DNA of 64,000 nt, from the NCBI RefSeq assembly GCF_004339575.1, contig NZ_SMFV01000003.1, forward strand, positions 62,001 through 126,000, given 5' to 3'. The notes beneath the pieces are model-generated. The model was not told the origin of the DNA and searched no databases. It saw only the letters and a list, made by a program, of their open reading frames with translations. This stretch comes from Phorcysia thermohydrogeniphila. GTDB taxonomy: Bacteria > Aquificota > Aquificia > Desulfurobacteriales > Desulfurobacteriaceae. Below, one piece after another: positions 25,126 through 34,592 of this stretch. Position 1 is the stretch's first letter; each line of letters starts with the position of its first letter. The position numbers and the translations under genes were made by a program.

Positions 25126-26466
25126 ATGAAGAAAGGAATTGCCGTTGCCGTTGCTTTCTTTGCGTTTTTTGCTACTCTCCTCTTCTTCCCCACAGAAACA
25201 GAAGTGAGGAAAGGACTCGCCATCCTCTTTTTTGCAGCTATCCTCTGGATTAGCGAAGCACTTCCCCTTCCCGTAACCTCTCTCTCAATACCCCTTCTGG
25301 CCTCTCTCCTTGGAGTTCTTGACGTTAAGTCAGCCTTTTCTTCCTTTGCCCACCCGATAATCTTCCTCTTTTTTGGAGGCTTTGCCCTTGCTACTGCTTT
25401 AACAAAGTACAAGCTTGACAAGTTCTTGGCCTTTAAAATCGTTTCCCTCTCAAAAGGTTCTCTTCTCTGGACTTCCCTTTCAATCTTTGCGGCAACGGCC
25501 TTCGTCTCAATGTGGATAAGCAACACCTCCACAACCGCAATGATGCTCCCCTTAGCCCTCGGAATTGCTGGAGCGGTCTCGGCGGACAAAAGGTTAAGGA
25601 GCTTTTTGCTCCTTGGTATAGCCTATTCAGCAAGCGTTGGCGGAATAGGCACGGTGGTGGGAAGTCCTCCCAACGGAATTACGGCTGCAAATCTTGGGAT
25701 AGGTTTTTACGACTGGATGAAGTTTGGCCTTCCAACCGTAGCCATCCTTTTTCCTCTTCTCTTTTTGGCTCTCTACTTTTACTTTCGGCCTAACTTAAAA
25801 GAGAGGGTAACCATTGAGAAGTACTCCTTTAACCTCAGCAAAAAGAGCATTGGTGTTCTGGCCGTTTTTGCCCTTACGGTCTTTTTATGGCTTTTCGGGA
25901 AAAAGCTCTCCTTAGTCTTGGGAATTAAGAAATATTTTGACGCCCTCGTCGCAGTAACTGCGGTCTTCTTACTCTTTGCCTTTAAGCTTGTTGACTGGAA
26001 GGACCTTGACAAGGGAACAGACTGGGGGACCCTCTACCTCTTTGGAGGAGGGCTTTCCCTCTCCCACGTTCTTAAAACAACCGGCGCAAGTAAGTTCTTG
26101 GCCGAAAGCTTTATACAAGCTTCCGGCCACCTTCCCGCCTTCCTGCTCGTCTTTTCGGTTACGCTCCTTATGATATTCTTCACAGAGCTAATGAGCAACA
26201 CAGCAACGGCGGCTATCTTTATCCCAATCTTAATAACGCTTGCTTCTGAAATGAACCTCCCTCCCCACGAGCTTGCTCTGCCGGCGGGAGTAGCCGCTTC
26301 CTGCGCCTTTATGCTGCCCGTTGCAACTCCCCCCAACGCAATAGTTTATGGAACGGGGGAAGTGGAACAGAGGGATATGATAAAAGTGGGACTACTCCTA
26401 AACGTTATTTTTGCTGTCGCAATTAGCGTTCTCTCCGTTCTCCTCATAGGAAAAGTAGTAGGTTAA
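25126..26466 (+). CDS. DASS (SLC13) family sodium:dicarboxylate/anion symporter
   Basis: 446 residues, about 11-12 membrane helices. Both conserved SNT clamp motifs are visible: SMWISNTSTTAMMLP (near 125) and ELMSNTATAAIFIP (near 355), plus GGTVVGSPPN-like IGTVVGSPPNG and VATPPNAIVYG, which form the sodium and substrate sites. Likely substrates are C4-dicarboxylates or sulfate/phosphate. Co-transcription with pyk fits carbon-acid transport, but the substrate cannot be read from sequence. Confidence 0.9.
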   Translation: MKKGIAVAVAFFAFFATLLFFPTETEVRKGLAILFFAAILWISEALPLPVTSLSIPLLASLLGVLDVKSAFSSFAHPIIFLFFGGFALATALTKYKLDKFLAFKIVSLSKGSLLWTSLSIFAATAFVSMWISNTSTTAMMLPLALGIAGAVSADKRLRSFLLLGIAYSASVGGIGTVVGSPPNGITAANLGIGFYDWMKFGLPTVAILFPLLFLALYFYFRPNLKERVTIEKYSFNLSKKSIGVLAVFALTVFLWLFGKKLSLVLGIKKYFDALVAVTAVFLLFAFKLVDWKDLDKGTDWGTLYLFGGGLSLSHVLKTTGASKFLAESFIQASGHLPAFLLVFSVTLLMIFFTELMSNTATAAIFIPILITLASEMNLPPHELALPAGVAASCAFMLPVATPPNAIVYGTGEVEQRDMIKVGLLLNVIFAVAISVLSVLLIGKVVG

Positions 26467-26471
26467 CCGCT

Positions 26472-27797
26472 TCACTCAACGAGTTCCCTATACTTTTCCT
26501 CCAAAATTCCAGCTGCGTGGTAGACCTCGGCCACTGCCGTCCTGTAGAGGGAAAGGGCTGCAACGTAGTTGCTTCTTGCTTCGTTTAGGGCTGTCTGGGT
26601 GTCAAGGAGTTCCGTTATGGTCGCAAGTCCATTCTTGTAGCGCTTCTCAACAATCCTTAAGGACTCCTCAGCCGACTCAACAGAGGCTTGTGCAAGCTTT
26701 AACTTCTGTTCTGCCTCAAGGAAGCGGTAGTAGGCTCTCGCTACCTCAAAGGCCACTCCTTTTTCCGCCCTCTCTATGTACTCTTGGACTTTAAGCTTTG
26801 TAAGTCTTGACTTCCTGAGCTTTTTGAACTTTATACCGCCGTCAAAGAGGTTAAAGGTTACCTGCAGGCCAAAGGTCCAACTTGAGTTTTCCTTGTTCCA
26901 CGGGGCGGTATCGGCGGCCATAAAGTAATCGCCAAAGGCAGCAACGTTTGGCATAAAGTCCGACCTTGCAAGTCTTTCCATATCCTCAGACTGCTTGAGC
27001 CTCACCTTTAGCTCTTTTAGCTCAGGTCTACTCTTCAAAGCGGTCTCTATCAGCTCGTTTAGGTCTAAGTAAAAGGGTCTATAGGTTAGTTCCCCTTCAA
27101 CGTTAAGGTCTGTGGTTGGTTTTAGCCCCATCGCTACAGCAAGGGCTCTCTTAGCTATCTCGTAGTTGCTCTTGGCCTCAACGAGGGTCTCTTTAGCCCT
27201 CTCCAAGTAAACCTTTGCCCTTAAGAAATCGGACTTAACGCCTAAGCCGGCCCTATACACCGTTTCTGCATCTTTCAGGTGTTTTTCGGCGTCCCTCACG
27301 GCAAGCTCTGCGGTTTTAACAAAGGCCTTGGCCGTTAGAGCACCGTAGTAGGCCTTTACAACGTTATACACAACCTCTTCTTTGCTCTTTTTAAGCTGCT
27401 TCTTAGAAGCCTTTACCTCTTTTTCTGCTAAATCAACAGCAATCCTTAACTTTCCTCCCATCCATATTGGAACGGTTGCCCTTACTCCCGTCTTAAAGAG
27501 CTGGAACTTTGTAGGGTCGTTAAAGTCGGTAACCCTCGGGTCAAGCTTCTTAACCTCCATCCTGTTCATTATGGCGTAGGGAGGGTCTGTCGTCTTGTTG
27601 TACTCAGAGTAAAAGTCAACTCTCGGCAACAACCGAAGCTTAGAAATCTTAAAGTCAAGCTCCTTCTCTTTGAGCTCAAGCTTCTTGGCCTTTATCAGGT
27701 TGTTCTTCTCTAAGGCCGTCTGAACTGCCTCTTCAAGGGTCAAGGCGTTGGCGTTCCCAATTAAAAAAGCCGAAAGGAGCAAGAGCTTTAATTTCAT
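26472..27797 (-). CDS. TolC family outer membrane efflux protein
   Basis: 441 residues from ATG 27797, with signal peptide ending near NANA-LTLEEAV. Two long repeats of helix-strand pattern (LEEAVQTALEKNNLIKAKK early, VARAYYRFLEAEQKLKLAQ late) are typical of trimeric TolC channels used in type I secretion or RND export. No inner-membrane pump or adaptor is adjacent. A clear promoter lies at 27832-27860. Confidence 0.9.
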   Translation of the reverse strand: MKLKLLLLSAFLIGNANALTLEEAVQTALEKNNLIKAKKLELKEKELDFKISKLRLLPRVDFYSEYNKTTDPPYAIMNRMEVKKLDPRVTDFNDPTKFQLFKTGVRATVPIWMGGKLRIAVDLAEKEVKASKKQLKKSKEEVVYNVVKAYYGALTAKAFVKTAELAVRDAEKHLKDAETVYRAGLGVKSDFLRAKVYLERAKETLVEAKSNYEIAKRALAVAMGLKPTTDLNVEGELTYRPFYLDLNELIETALKSRPELKELKVRLKQSEDMERLARSDFMPNVAAFGDYFMAADTAPWNKENSSWTFGLQVTFNLFDGGIKFKKLRKSRLTKLKVQEYIERAEKGVAFEVARAYYRFLEAEQKLKLAQASVESAEESLRIVEKRYKNGLATITELLDTQTALNEARSNYVAALSLYRTAVAEVYHAAGILEEKYRELVE

Positions 27798-27831
27798 ACT
27801 TAGACCCCGTTGATTCAAATATTGCAATTAA

Positions 27832-27860
27832 TTTATATGGACTTTCCCATTTAATGTCAA
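27832..27860 (-). promoter_or_regulatory. Sigma70-type promoter of the tolC-like gene
   Basis: TTGACA (27860-27855) and TATAAA (27837-27832) on the minus strand, spaced by 17 bases, in the gap after UPF0280. The -35 is a perfect consensus; the leader is about 30 bases. Confidence 0.75.
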
Positions 27861-27870
27861 GGAATTAATC

Positions 27871-28608
27871 TTAAACAAGTCTTACAAGCTCTACCCTTCC
27901 CCGTATCACGAAGCGGTCGTTTAAGAGTCCTAAAGCGCCTTCAACCTCCTTTAGCCTATCTGTCCTCTCTATGAACTCCTCTTCTGTCCTGCTGTTTCCT
28001 AAGAAGGTAGCTGCACAGTCTGAGATAACAGGGTCTTTACAGATAGCCGTCGCTATGGTGGTGTTTCCAAGACTTAAGGAGTGACCAATCTTACTTGAGG
28101 AAGTACAGACGCCCCACTCCCCAGCTGGAAGTGAAACCCCAAGCTTTCCGTCAAGCTTAGGTACTCCCGTTATTAAGGCTAAAGTAACGCTGCGGCTGGA
28201 AGAAACGTAGACGTCTCCGCCATTTTCTATCATAAACTCCGTTATGCCAAGCTCTTTTAGCTTCTTGCCCAAGAAGTAGTTAATAGCTCCGGCCACCCCG
28301 GCCATAGGACCTACGCCAATTCTTTTAGCAGCCTCGGCCATCTTCTTAACGATAGAAGGAGCAAGGAGAGGAACTTTAACAGGGGTAAGGGAAGTTAAAA
28401 ACTCAGGGTTTTCCTTCCCAAAGGCAAGAAGCTGAGTTCTTAAGGAAACGAGACAATCAAGGAGGAGAGAGGGGAGCTCCGGCCTAAAAGATTTTTCTGG
28501 GACAGATATCCAAACGTCGCTTTCGCCGGCAATAACTTCAAATGACTTAAATCCCGGCCTCTTTATTAGTGCCCTGTAAAATCTCTTCTCAGGCCTAAGC
28601 TTTTTCAA
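27871..28608 (-). CDS. UPF0280 family protein
   Basis: 245 residues. IGVGPMAGVAGAINYFLG and FMIENGGDVYV are signatures of UPF0280, which structurally resembles ApbE-type flavin transferases. SSKIGHSLSLGNTTIATAI lies near the end. The function is unproven. It starts two bases after proC and so is co-transcribed with it. Confidence 0.87.
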   Translation of the reverse strand: MKKLRPEKRFYRALIKRPGFKSFEVIAGESDVWISVPEKSFRPELPSLLLDCLVSLRTQLLAFGKENPEFLTSLTPVKVPLLAPSIVKKMAEAAKRIGVGPMAGVAGAINYFLGKKLKELGITEFMIENGGDVYVSSSRSVTLALITGVPKLDGKLGVSLPAGEWGVCTSSSKIGHSLSLGNTTIATAICKDPVISDCAATFLGNSRTEEEFIERTDRLKEVEGALGLLNDRFVIRGRVELVRLV

Positions 28609-28610
28609 CG

Positions 28611-29429
28611 TTACATTCCTTCAACGAGCTTTGTTATTTCTACAGAACGTTTACAGGCCTCCTCAAGGGCCTTAATTAAGGCAAACCTCGTCCTGTTTTC
28701 CTCAAGGGCAGAAAGACCAGCTATCGTAGTTCCCGCAGGAGAGGTTACCTTATCTTTAAGAACCTCAGGATGCTCTCCAGCCCTTACCATCTCTGCAGAG
28801 CCAATTAGAACCTGAGTGGCAAGTTTCAACGCAACGTCCCGAGGCAGTCCAAGTTTAACTCCTCCATCGCTCAGAGCCTCAAGTATGAGAAAGACGAAAG
28901 CAGGCCCACTTCCAGCAAGGGCTGTAACGGCGTCAAAGAGCTTCTCGTCAAGGTCAAAGACTTCAGAGCAGGTGGAAAGGAGCTCCTTCACGTATTTTCT
29001 CTCTTCGTCAAGAAGTCTTTTGTTATCACAGTAGGCAACAACACCCTTTCTTATTTTTACGAGGATGTTAGGCATAATCCTCACTACCTTTTTATCGTCT
29101 CCAATAATTTCCTCTATTTTCCTTATCGGATACCCAGCAGCCATAGAAACGACAATTTGAGAAGGGTAAAGTGAACCAGCTACCTCCTTTAAAACGGTCG
29201 TCATAACCTGAGGTTTTACAGCAAGAAAAATAACGTCACTCTCCGTAACTACCTGCAGGTTACAAAGGTAGGTTTTAACCCCATACTTTTCCTTTAAGTA
29301 GTCAAGCCTTTCTTTTAGTACGTCAGAAACAGAAATCTGACTTGGAAGGAGGAGCTCTCCGTCAACAAAAGCACTTATAAAAGCCTCTGCCATATTACCA
29401 CCACCGATAAAACCAACTCTAAGATTCAT
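28611..29429 (-). CDS. proC: Pyrroline-5-carboxylate reductase
   Basis: 272 residues. NADPH-binding GFIGGGNMAEAF at the start, LAVKPQVM, and the C-terminal signature SPAGTTIAGLSALEE. It performs the last step of proline synthesis. It is the first gene of a minus-strand unit and is divergent from tRNA-Leu(CAA). Confidence 0.96.
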   Translation of the reverse strand: MNLRVGFIGGGNMAEAFISAFVDGELLLPSQISVSDVLKERLDYLKEKYGVKTYLCNLQVVTESDVIFLAVKPQVMTTVLKEVAGSLYPSQIVVSMAAGYPIRKIEEIIGDDKKVVRIMPNILVKIRKGVVAYCDNKRLLDEERKYVKELLSTCSEVFDLDEKLFDAVTALAGSGPAFVFLILEALSDGGVKLGLPRDVALKLATQVLIGSAEMVRAGEHPEVLKDKVTSPAGTTIAGLSALEENRTRFALIKALEEACKRSVEITKLVEGM

Positions 29430-29470
29430 TTTCCGCTCCCAAATTGTTTTAAAACTCTTTGAGCCTATAT

Positions 29471-29519
29471 TATAATTCCCGAACGGGGGGAGTCCGAGGG
29501 GGGATAAAATCCCCCCTCG
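29471..29519 (+). promoter_or_regulatory. tRNA-Leu(CAA) -10 box and leader hairpin
   Basis: TATAAT at 29471-29476 inside CCTATATTATAA, then GGGGGGAGTC and a perfect 11-bp hairpin at 29495-29519: CGAGGGGGGAT, loop AAA, ATCCCCCCTCG. It stops eight bases before the mature tRNA. The stem is identical to that at 8875-8899, while the loop differs. Confidence 0.68.
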
Positions 29520-29527
29520 CTATATAT

Positions 29528-29614
29528 GCCCGGGTGGCGGAACTGGCAGACGCGAGGGACTCAAAATCCCTTGCCCGTAAGGGCGTGCGGGTTCAAATCC
29601 CGCCCCGGGCACCA
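29528..29614 (+). tRNA. tRNA-Leu (anticodon CAA)
   Basis: An 87-base class II tRNA with encoded CCA. Acceptor GCCCGGG pairs with CCCGGGC (29604-29610). Anticodon arm AGGGA-CTCAAAA-TCCCT gives CAA. The variable arm is GCCCGTAAGGGC-like and the T arm is the same as in the CAG isoacceptor at 8908-8994. Confidence 0.95.
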
Positions 29615-29760
29615 AATAATTAAGCTTGAAAAACTTAGCTTTAATTGCCGTATCTCCCACTTTCCTTTTATTTTGGCAACCTTCAAATGGTCTACTCTTC
29701 CTACTAACTAAGAAGGAGTGCTAAAATTGAAAAAAAAGAACTTTAAACTAGAGGGGAGCT

Positions 29761-30180
29761 ATGAATGGCGATTCTATCCTACTGCAAAAGCTTAGAGATA
29801 TTGAAGAAAAACTCCAAAGTTTGGAACACCAAATAAACTTAGTCTATTACTCAAGGTACTATCCTTCTTTTGGAGTATTCTACGAACTAGGACTTTCCAA
29901 AGAACAAGTAGATAAGCTTTACGACATTCTTGATAAGTTCATGGAAATCCTAGAATCAGGAGAAACATTTAGCCGCATAGAATTAGAAAAAGCCTTATCT
30001 GAAGTAGGTATAGGCTATCAGAGTCTGAAATCAATATTCAATGCTTTTTGGGAAGAATCAAAGTACCGGCCTGTTATAGTTACATATCTCAAAGATATTA
30101 TGAAGCTTTTCAAATCAATACCGAGCGAATACCATAGAATTTGGAAAGAAATTGAAGAAACGGAAAGAAAAAATTCCTAA
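29761..30180 (+). CDS. Hypothetical protein, AT-rich
   Basis: 139 residues, mostly helical and charged: an initial coiled-coil-like stretch (LRDIEEKLQSLEHQINLVYY, residues 11-30) followed by LSKEQVDKLYDILDKFMEIL. I do not recognise a family and see no catalytic motif or membrane segment. ATG 29761 follows GAGGGGAG. The codon choice is A/T-rich, unlike the neighbours, and the gene lies 146 bases behind tRNA-Leu(CAA). The gap between contains no other convincing gene. Confidence 0.6.
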   Translation: MNGDSILLQKLRDIEEKLQSLEHQINLVYYSRYYPSFGVFYELGLSKEQVDKLYDILDKFMEILESGETFSRIELEKALSEVGIGYQSLKSIFNAFWEESKYRPVIVTYLKDIMKLFKSIPSEYHRIWKEIEETERKNS

Positions 30181-30198
30181 CTTTTAACTTCAAAGAAT

Positions 30199-30218
30199 AA
30201 AAGGGGGCAGTAGCCCCC
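30199..30218 (-). terminator. Rho-independent terminator of pyrH-frr-ferredoxin
   Basis: On the minus strand GGGGGC-TACT-GCCCCC is followed by TTTTATT, five bases past the ferredoxin stop. The plus-strand side has no T-tract, so it serves the minus strand. Confidence 0.85.
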
Positions 30219-30223
30219 GAATG

Positions 30224-30400
30224 TTACTCGGCGGAAATGGCGTCTGTTGGGCAAACTTCTACGCAAGCACCGCAGTCAATGCAGTCGTCAGCAGAAATTG
30301 CGTACTTTCCGTCGTCTGTTGGGTGGATTGCGTTTGTTGGGCATACTGATGCACACGCACCGCATCCGATACAGAGTTCAGCGTCAATCTTGTGAGCCAT
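30224..30400 (-). CDS. 2[4Fe-4S] ferredoxin
   Basis: 58 residues, beginning MAHKIDAELCIGCGACASVC. Two CxxCxxCxxxCP clusters (C10, C13, C16, C20 and the copy in CIDCGACVEVCP) make a classical clostridial-type ferredoxin with two cubane clusters, a low-potential electron carrier useful for reductive carboxylation in an autotroph. GGGAGGTG precedes the ATG. It follows frr by 12 bases and is the last gene of the unit. Confidence 0.95.
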   Translation of the reverse strand: MAHKIDAELCIGCGACASVCPTNAIHPTDDGKYAISADDCIDCGACVEVCPTDAISAE

Positions 30401-30412
30401 TTTTCACCTCCC

Positions 30413-31758
<1,346 letters not shown>

Positions 31759-32355
31759 TTACTTCCCAACTTCAAACCTACAGAACCTTTTAACCCTAAT
31801 GTTTTCTCCAAGCTTCGTAATGTAGTCCCTAACGAGGTCTGCAATCGTCTTGCTGTCGTCCTTAATCCAAGGCTGGTCAAGGAGGCACTTCTCAGAGTAG
31901 AACTTGTTTAACCTTCCCTCAACTATCTTCTCAACGATGTGCTCAGGCTTACCCTCAGAAAGAGCCTGCTGTCTGAGGATTTCTTTTTCCTTCTCAATAA
32001 CTTCAGCTGGAACTTCTTCCCTGCTAACGTATTCAGGCGCCATTGCCGCAACTTGCATTGCAATCTCACGACCGAGAGTCTTGAAGTCCTCAGTCCTCGC
32101 AACAAAGTCCGTTTCGCAGTTGAGCTCTACGAGAGCTCCAACCTTTCCACCGGCGTGGATGTAGGAGATAACAATTCCTTCTGCAGTTGCCCTGTCAGCC
32201 TTCTTAGCAGCCTTGGCAGCGCCCTTCTTCCTGAGTATCTCAATGGCCTTTTCCATATCACCGTCGGCTTCCTGAAGGGCCTTCTTACAGTCAACGATTC
32301 CTGCTCCGGTCTTTTCCCTCAGCTCCTTTATCATCTGAGTTGTAATTTCAGCCAT
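31759..32355 (-). CDS. tsf: Elongation factor Ts
   Basis: 198 residues, the short form found in several thermophiles and cyanobacteria (E. coli has 283). [16 protein letters not shown] and [12 protein letters not shown] are the two EF-Ts signatures. It exchanges GDP on EF-Tu. It follows rpsB by 30 bases and ends at a strong terminator. Confidence 0.97.
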   Translation of the reverse strand: MAEITTQMIKELREKTGAGIVDCKKALQEADGDMEKAIEILRKKGAAKAAKKADRATAEGIVISYIHAGGKVGALVELNCETDFVARTEDFKTLGREIAMQVAAMAPEYVSREEVPAEVIEKEKEILRQQALSEGKPEHIVEKIVEGRLNKFYSEKCLLDQPWIKDDSKTIADLVRDYITKLGENIRVKRFCRFEVGK

Positions 32356-32385
32356 TACTACCCCCTAATAAGCTACTTAAAGTTT

Positions 32386-33234
32386 TTACTCCTCTTCTGG
32401 GATGAAGTCTACCTCTTCTGCCTCTTCACCTTCGGCAAGCTTAACGGCTTCTCTTCTCATCTTCCCTTCAAGAACGGCGTCAGCAATCCTTGAGGTAAGA
32501 AGCCTGATAGCCCTTATAGCGTCGTCGTTTGCAGGAATTGGAATATCAACAAGGTCTGGGTCTGCGTTGGTATCAACGAGGGCTACAACGGGAATTCCCA
32601 TCTTCCTTGCTTCTGTTACGGCTATCTCTTCCCTAACAATGTCAACTACGAAGAGGGCATCGGGAAGCCTGTTCATATTCTCAATACCACCGATGTACTT
32701 CTCAAGCTTCTCCTTCTTCCTCCTCATTCTCATAGCTTCCTTCTTAGGAAGCTTGTCAAGGACGCCCTCTTCTTCCATCTTCTTGAGCATCTTCAGCTTG
32801 AAGATGGACTTCCTTATTGTCTGGAAGTTTGTAAGAGTTCCACCGAGCCACCTCTTGTTAACGTAGAACATTCCACATCTTTCAGCTTCTTCCTTAACGA
32901 TGTCCTGTCCCTGCTTCTTTGTACATACAAAGAGAACAGTTCCACCGTTTGCAGCGAGGTCTGCGATGTAGTCGTAGGCCTGCTCAAAAAACTTGATAGT
33001 CTGCTGGAGGTCAATGATGTGGATACCGTTACGCTCTGTGAAGATGTACTTCTTCATTTTGGGATTCCAGCGTTCCTTCTGGTGACCAAAGTGAACGCCG
33101 GCCTCAAGGAGCTCCTTCATAGTAACTCTCTGGCCGGGTGGCCTTGGCTTGAAGGTCTCCTGTTCAGCTACCTCTTGGGTCTGCTCAAGCTTTTGCTCCT
33201 GCTGTTCCTGAGTCTCTCTGATTTCCTCAGACAT
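32386..33234 (-). CDS. rpsB: 30S ribosomal protein S2
   Basis: 282 residues. The S2 core begins at [14 protein letters not shown] and includes [25 protein letters not shown] and PDALFVVD. An N-terminal extension of about 38 residues rich in Gln and Glu ([17 protein letters not shown]) precedes the core and is not part of most S2 proteins; an acidic tail ends the protein. AAAAAGGAGGAG precedes the ATG. Regulated by the promoter and structured leader at 33278-33370. Confidence 0.96.
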   Translation of the reverse strand: MSEEIRETQEQQEQKLEQTQEVAEQETFKPRPPGQRVTMKELLEAGVHFGHQKERWNPKMKKYIFTERNGIHIIDLQQTIKFFEQAYDYIADLAANGGTVLFVCTKKQGQDIVKEEAERCGMFYVNKRWLGGTLTNFQTIRKSIFKLKMLKKMEEEGVLDKLPKKEAMRMRRKKEKLEKYIGGIENMNRLPDALFVVDIVREEIAVTEARKMGIPVVALVDTNADPDLVDIPIPANDDAIRAIRLLTSRIADAVLEGKMRREAVKLAEGEEAEEVDFIPEEE

Positions 33235-33277
33235 GTCTCCTCCTTTTTAAGTGGGTTTTGCCTCCCGAGCCATCCTC

Positions 33278-33312
33278 CTCCGGAAGAACCCAAAAAGGCA
33301 CCCCTTCCGGAG
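33278..33312 (-). promoter_or_regulatory. Structured rpsB leader (candidate S2 autoregulation site)
   Basis: The leader of about 100 bases between the rpsB promoter and start holds a perfect 9-bp stem on the minus strand, CTCCGGAAG paired with CTTCCGGAG across a 17-base loop. It is flanked by GC-rich stretches that could pair further. S2 is known to repress its own leader in other bacteria; homology to those leaders was not testable here. Confidence 0.5.
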
Positions 33313-33341
33313 TCCGGCCCGGTGAGTTTTTCGGAAAAGGA

Positions 33342-33370
33342 ATAATATAGTATCCATTATGGAGCGTCAA
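33342..33370 (-). promoter_or_regulatory. Sigma70-type promoter of rpsB-tsf
   Basis: TTGACG (33370-33365) and TATTAT (33347-33342) on the minus strand, spacer 17. The -35 lies inside the last codons of the SQR-like gene, so this promoter is embedded in the upstream coding end. Confidence 0.75.
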
Positions 33371-34541
33371 ATCCCGGAATTCTTGGAATCTTCCTCAACT
33401 TACTTGCCTTATAGTACCAGCCCCAGAGCTTTTTCAAGTAGTGTCCAACAATCGGAAGGGGTAGCATTATTGAACGCTTGTCGTTCCTGAAGACGAGAGC
33501 TCCTCCCATACTTCCCATATCCATGAGACAGAGGATGCTAAGGTGGTGAATGTAACTTTCCCTTTCTGGGTTTCCCTTTTCTTTGTTTTCTATGTTCCTT
33601 GCAACAATTCTTCCCATCACTTCTGCAAGGTGTCCCTGCTTTGCCTTCCACTTTGGCCCTTCAATGGCAGCGCTGTCGCCAATTGCCCAGACCGTTTCTT
33701 CAGTTCCCGGCACTGCACAGCTTGGCTCAATTTTTACGAACCCAGCTTCATTCAAGGGTAAGTCGGAACGTTGAAAGACAGGATGACCGTTAGTGGCAGC
33801 TATGAACATCGTCAAGTCTGACTTTAAGAAGTAATCGCCTTCAAACAAAATACCGTCCGGACGGAACTCAACTATCTTCCTGCCGAAGTGACGGCGAATA
33901 CCAAAGCTGTCAAGCATCTTGTAAGCTCTTTCTGCGTTTTTCTCACCAAGTCTTATACCGGGCTTTGGCATCGGAGCAAAGAACTCAAGCTGAAATTTAT
34001 CTCTAACTCCTTTCTTCTTTAAGTAAACGTGAAGGTTGAAGATGAACTCAAAGGCGGGCCCTCCTCTCACACCACTGGGGTCTTTCGGGTTTCCTCCAAA
34101 TCCAGCGGCAACTATCCCCCCACCCTTTTCTATCAACTGGTCAATTCTTTCTCTTATCTTGAGGGATTCTTCTGGAGCTCCACAAATTGATAGGGTGTTC
34201 TCAACTCCCTTATGTTTAACCTTTGAACCGCCTATCGCTATAACGAGGTAGTCGTACTCCTTGACAGTTCCATCTTCAAGATAGACTTTTTTCTCCTGCG
34301 ATAAAATTCTTTCAACCTTCCCGATGGTTAGTTTGAAGCCGTTAGCCCTTGCCACGTCTTCAAGGGGCATTACTACATCTTCCCAGTCGTACTCGTGAGT
34401 TGGAATCCAGATGGAAATCGGGTATATGTAGAGGTAGTCCCTGTCAGAAACTAACTCAACGTCAAAACCTTTACGGCACAGGGCAAAGGAAGCTTCTATA
34501 CCACCAATCCCCCCACCCAGAACAAGAACCTTTTTACTCAT
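33357..34541 (-). CDS. Sulfide:quinone oxidoreductase-like FAD protein
   Basis: 394 residues from ATG 34541 (AAGGGGAGAAAG ahead). FAD-binding VLVLGGGIGGIEAS at the start, second dinucleotide region GGGIVAAGFGGNP, and AIGDSAAIEGP near the end. Parts read closely against Aquifex-type SQR as I remember it: TLSICGAPEESL, GGPAFEFIFNLH, and LSILCLMDMG, which hold cysteines 120 and 338. The middle cysteine of the SQR active site (before the FGPAYEF-like segment) is absent; here the residues are GVRG. It might therefore be an SQR variant with altered chemistry, or another type 2 quinone reductase. A TSUP exporter lies upstream. Confidence 0.72.
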   Translation of the reverse strand: MSKKVLVLGGGIGGIEASFALCRKGFDVELVSDRDYLYIYPISIWIPTHEYDWEDVVMPLEDVARANGFKLTIGKVERILSQEKKVYLEDGTVKEYDYLVIAIGGSKVKHKGVENTLSICGAPEESLKIRERIDQLIEKGGGIVAAGFGGNPKDPSGVRGGPAFEFIFNLHVYLKKKGVRDKFQLEFFAPMPKPGIRLGEKNAERAYKMLDSFGIRRHFGRKIVEFRPDGILFEGDYFLKSDLTMFIAATNGHPVFQRSDLPLNEAGFVKIEPSCAVPGTEETVWAIGDSAAIEGPKWKAKQGHLAEVMGRIVARNIENKEKGNPERESYIHHLSILCLMDMGSMGGALVFRNDKRSIMLPLPIVGHYLKKLWGWYYKASKLRKIPRIPGFDAP

Positions 34542-34592
34542 CTTTCTCCCCTTAATTGGCATTTCAGAATAAAATAATAGCACATTGGAGGG

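Noticed and set aside
31939-32493. Open frame of 184 codons antisense to tsf and rpsB
   Set aside because: Runs across two certain genes and has no supporting start signal.
33251-33276. Possible eight-codon leader peptide in the rpsB leader
   Set aside because: The ATG directly touches its GGAGG with no spacing, and the codons show no regulatory pattern.
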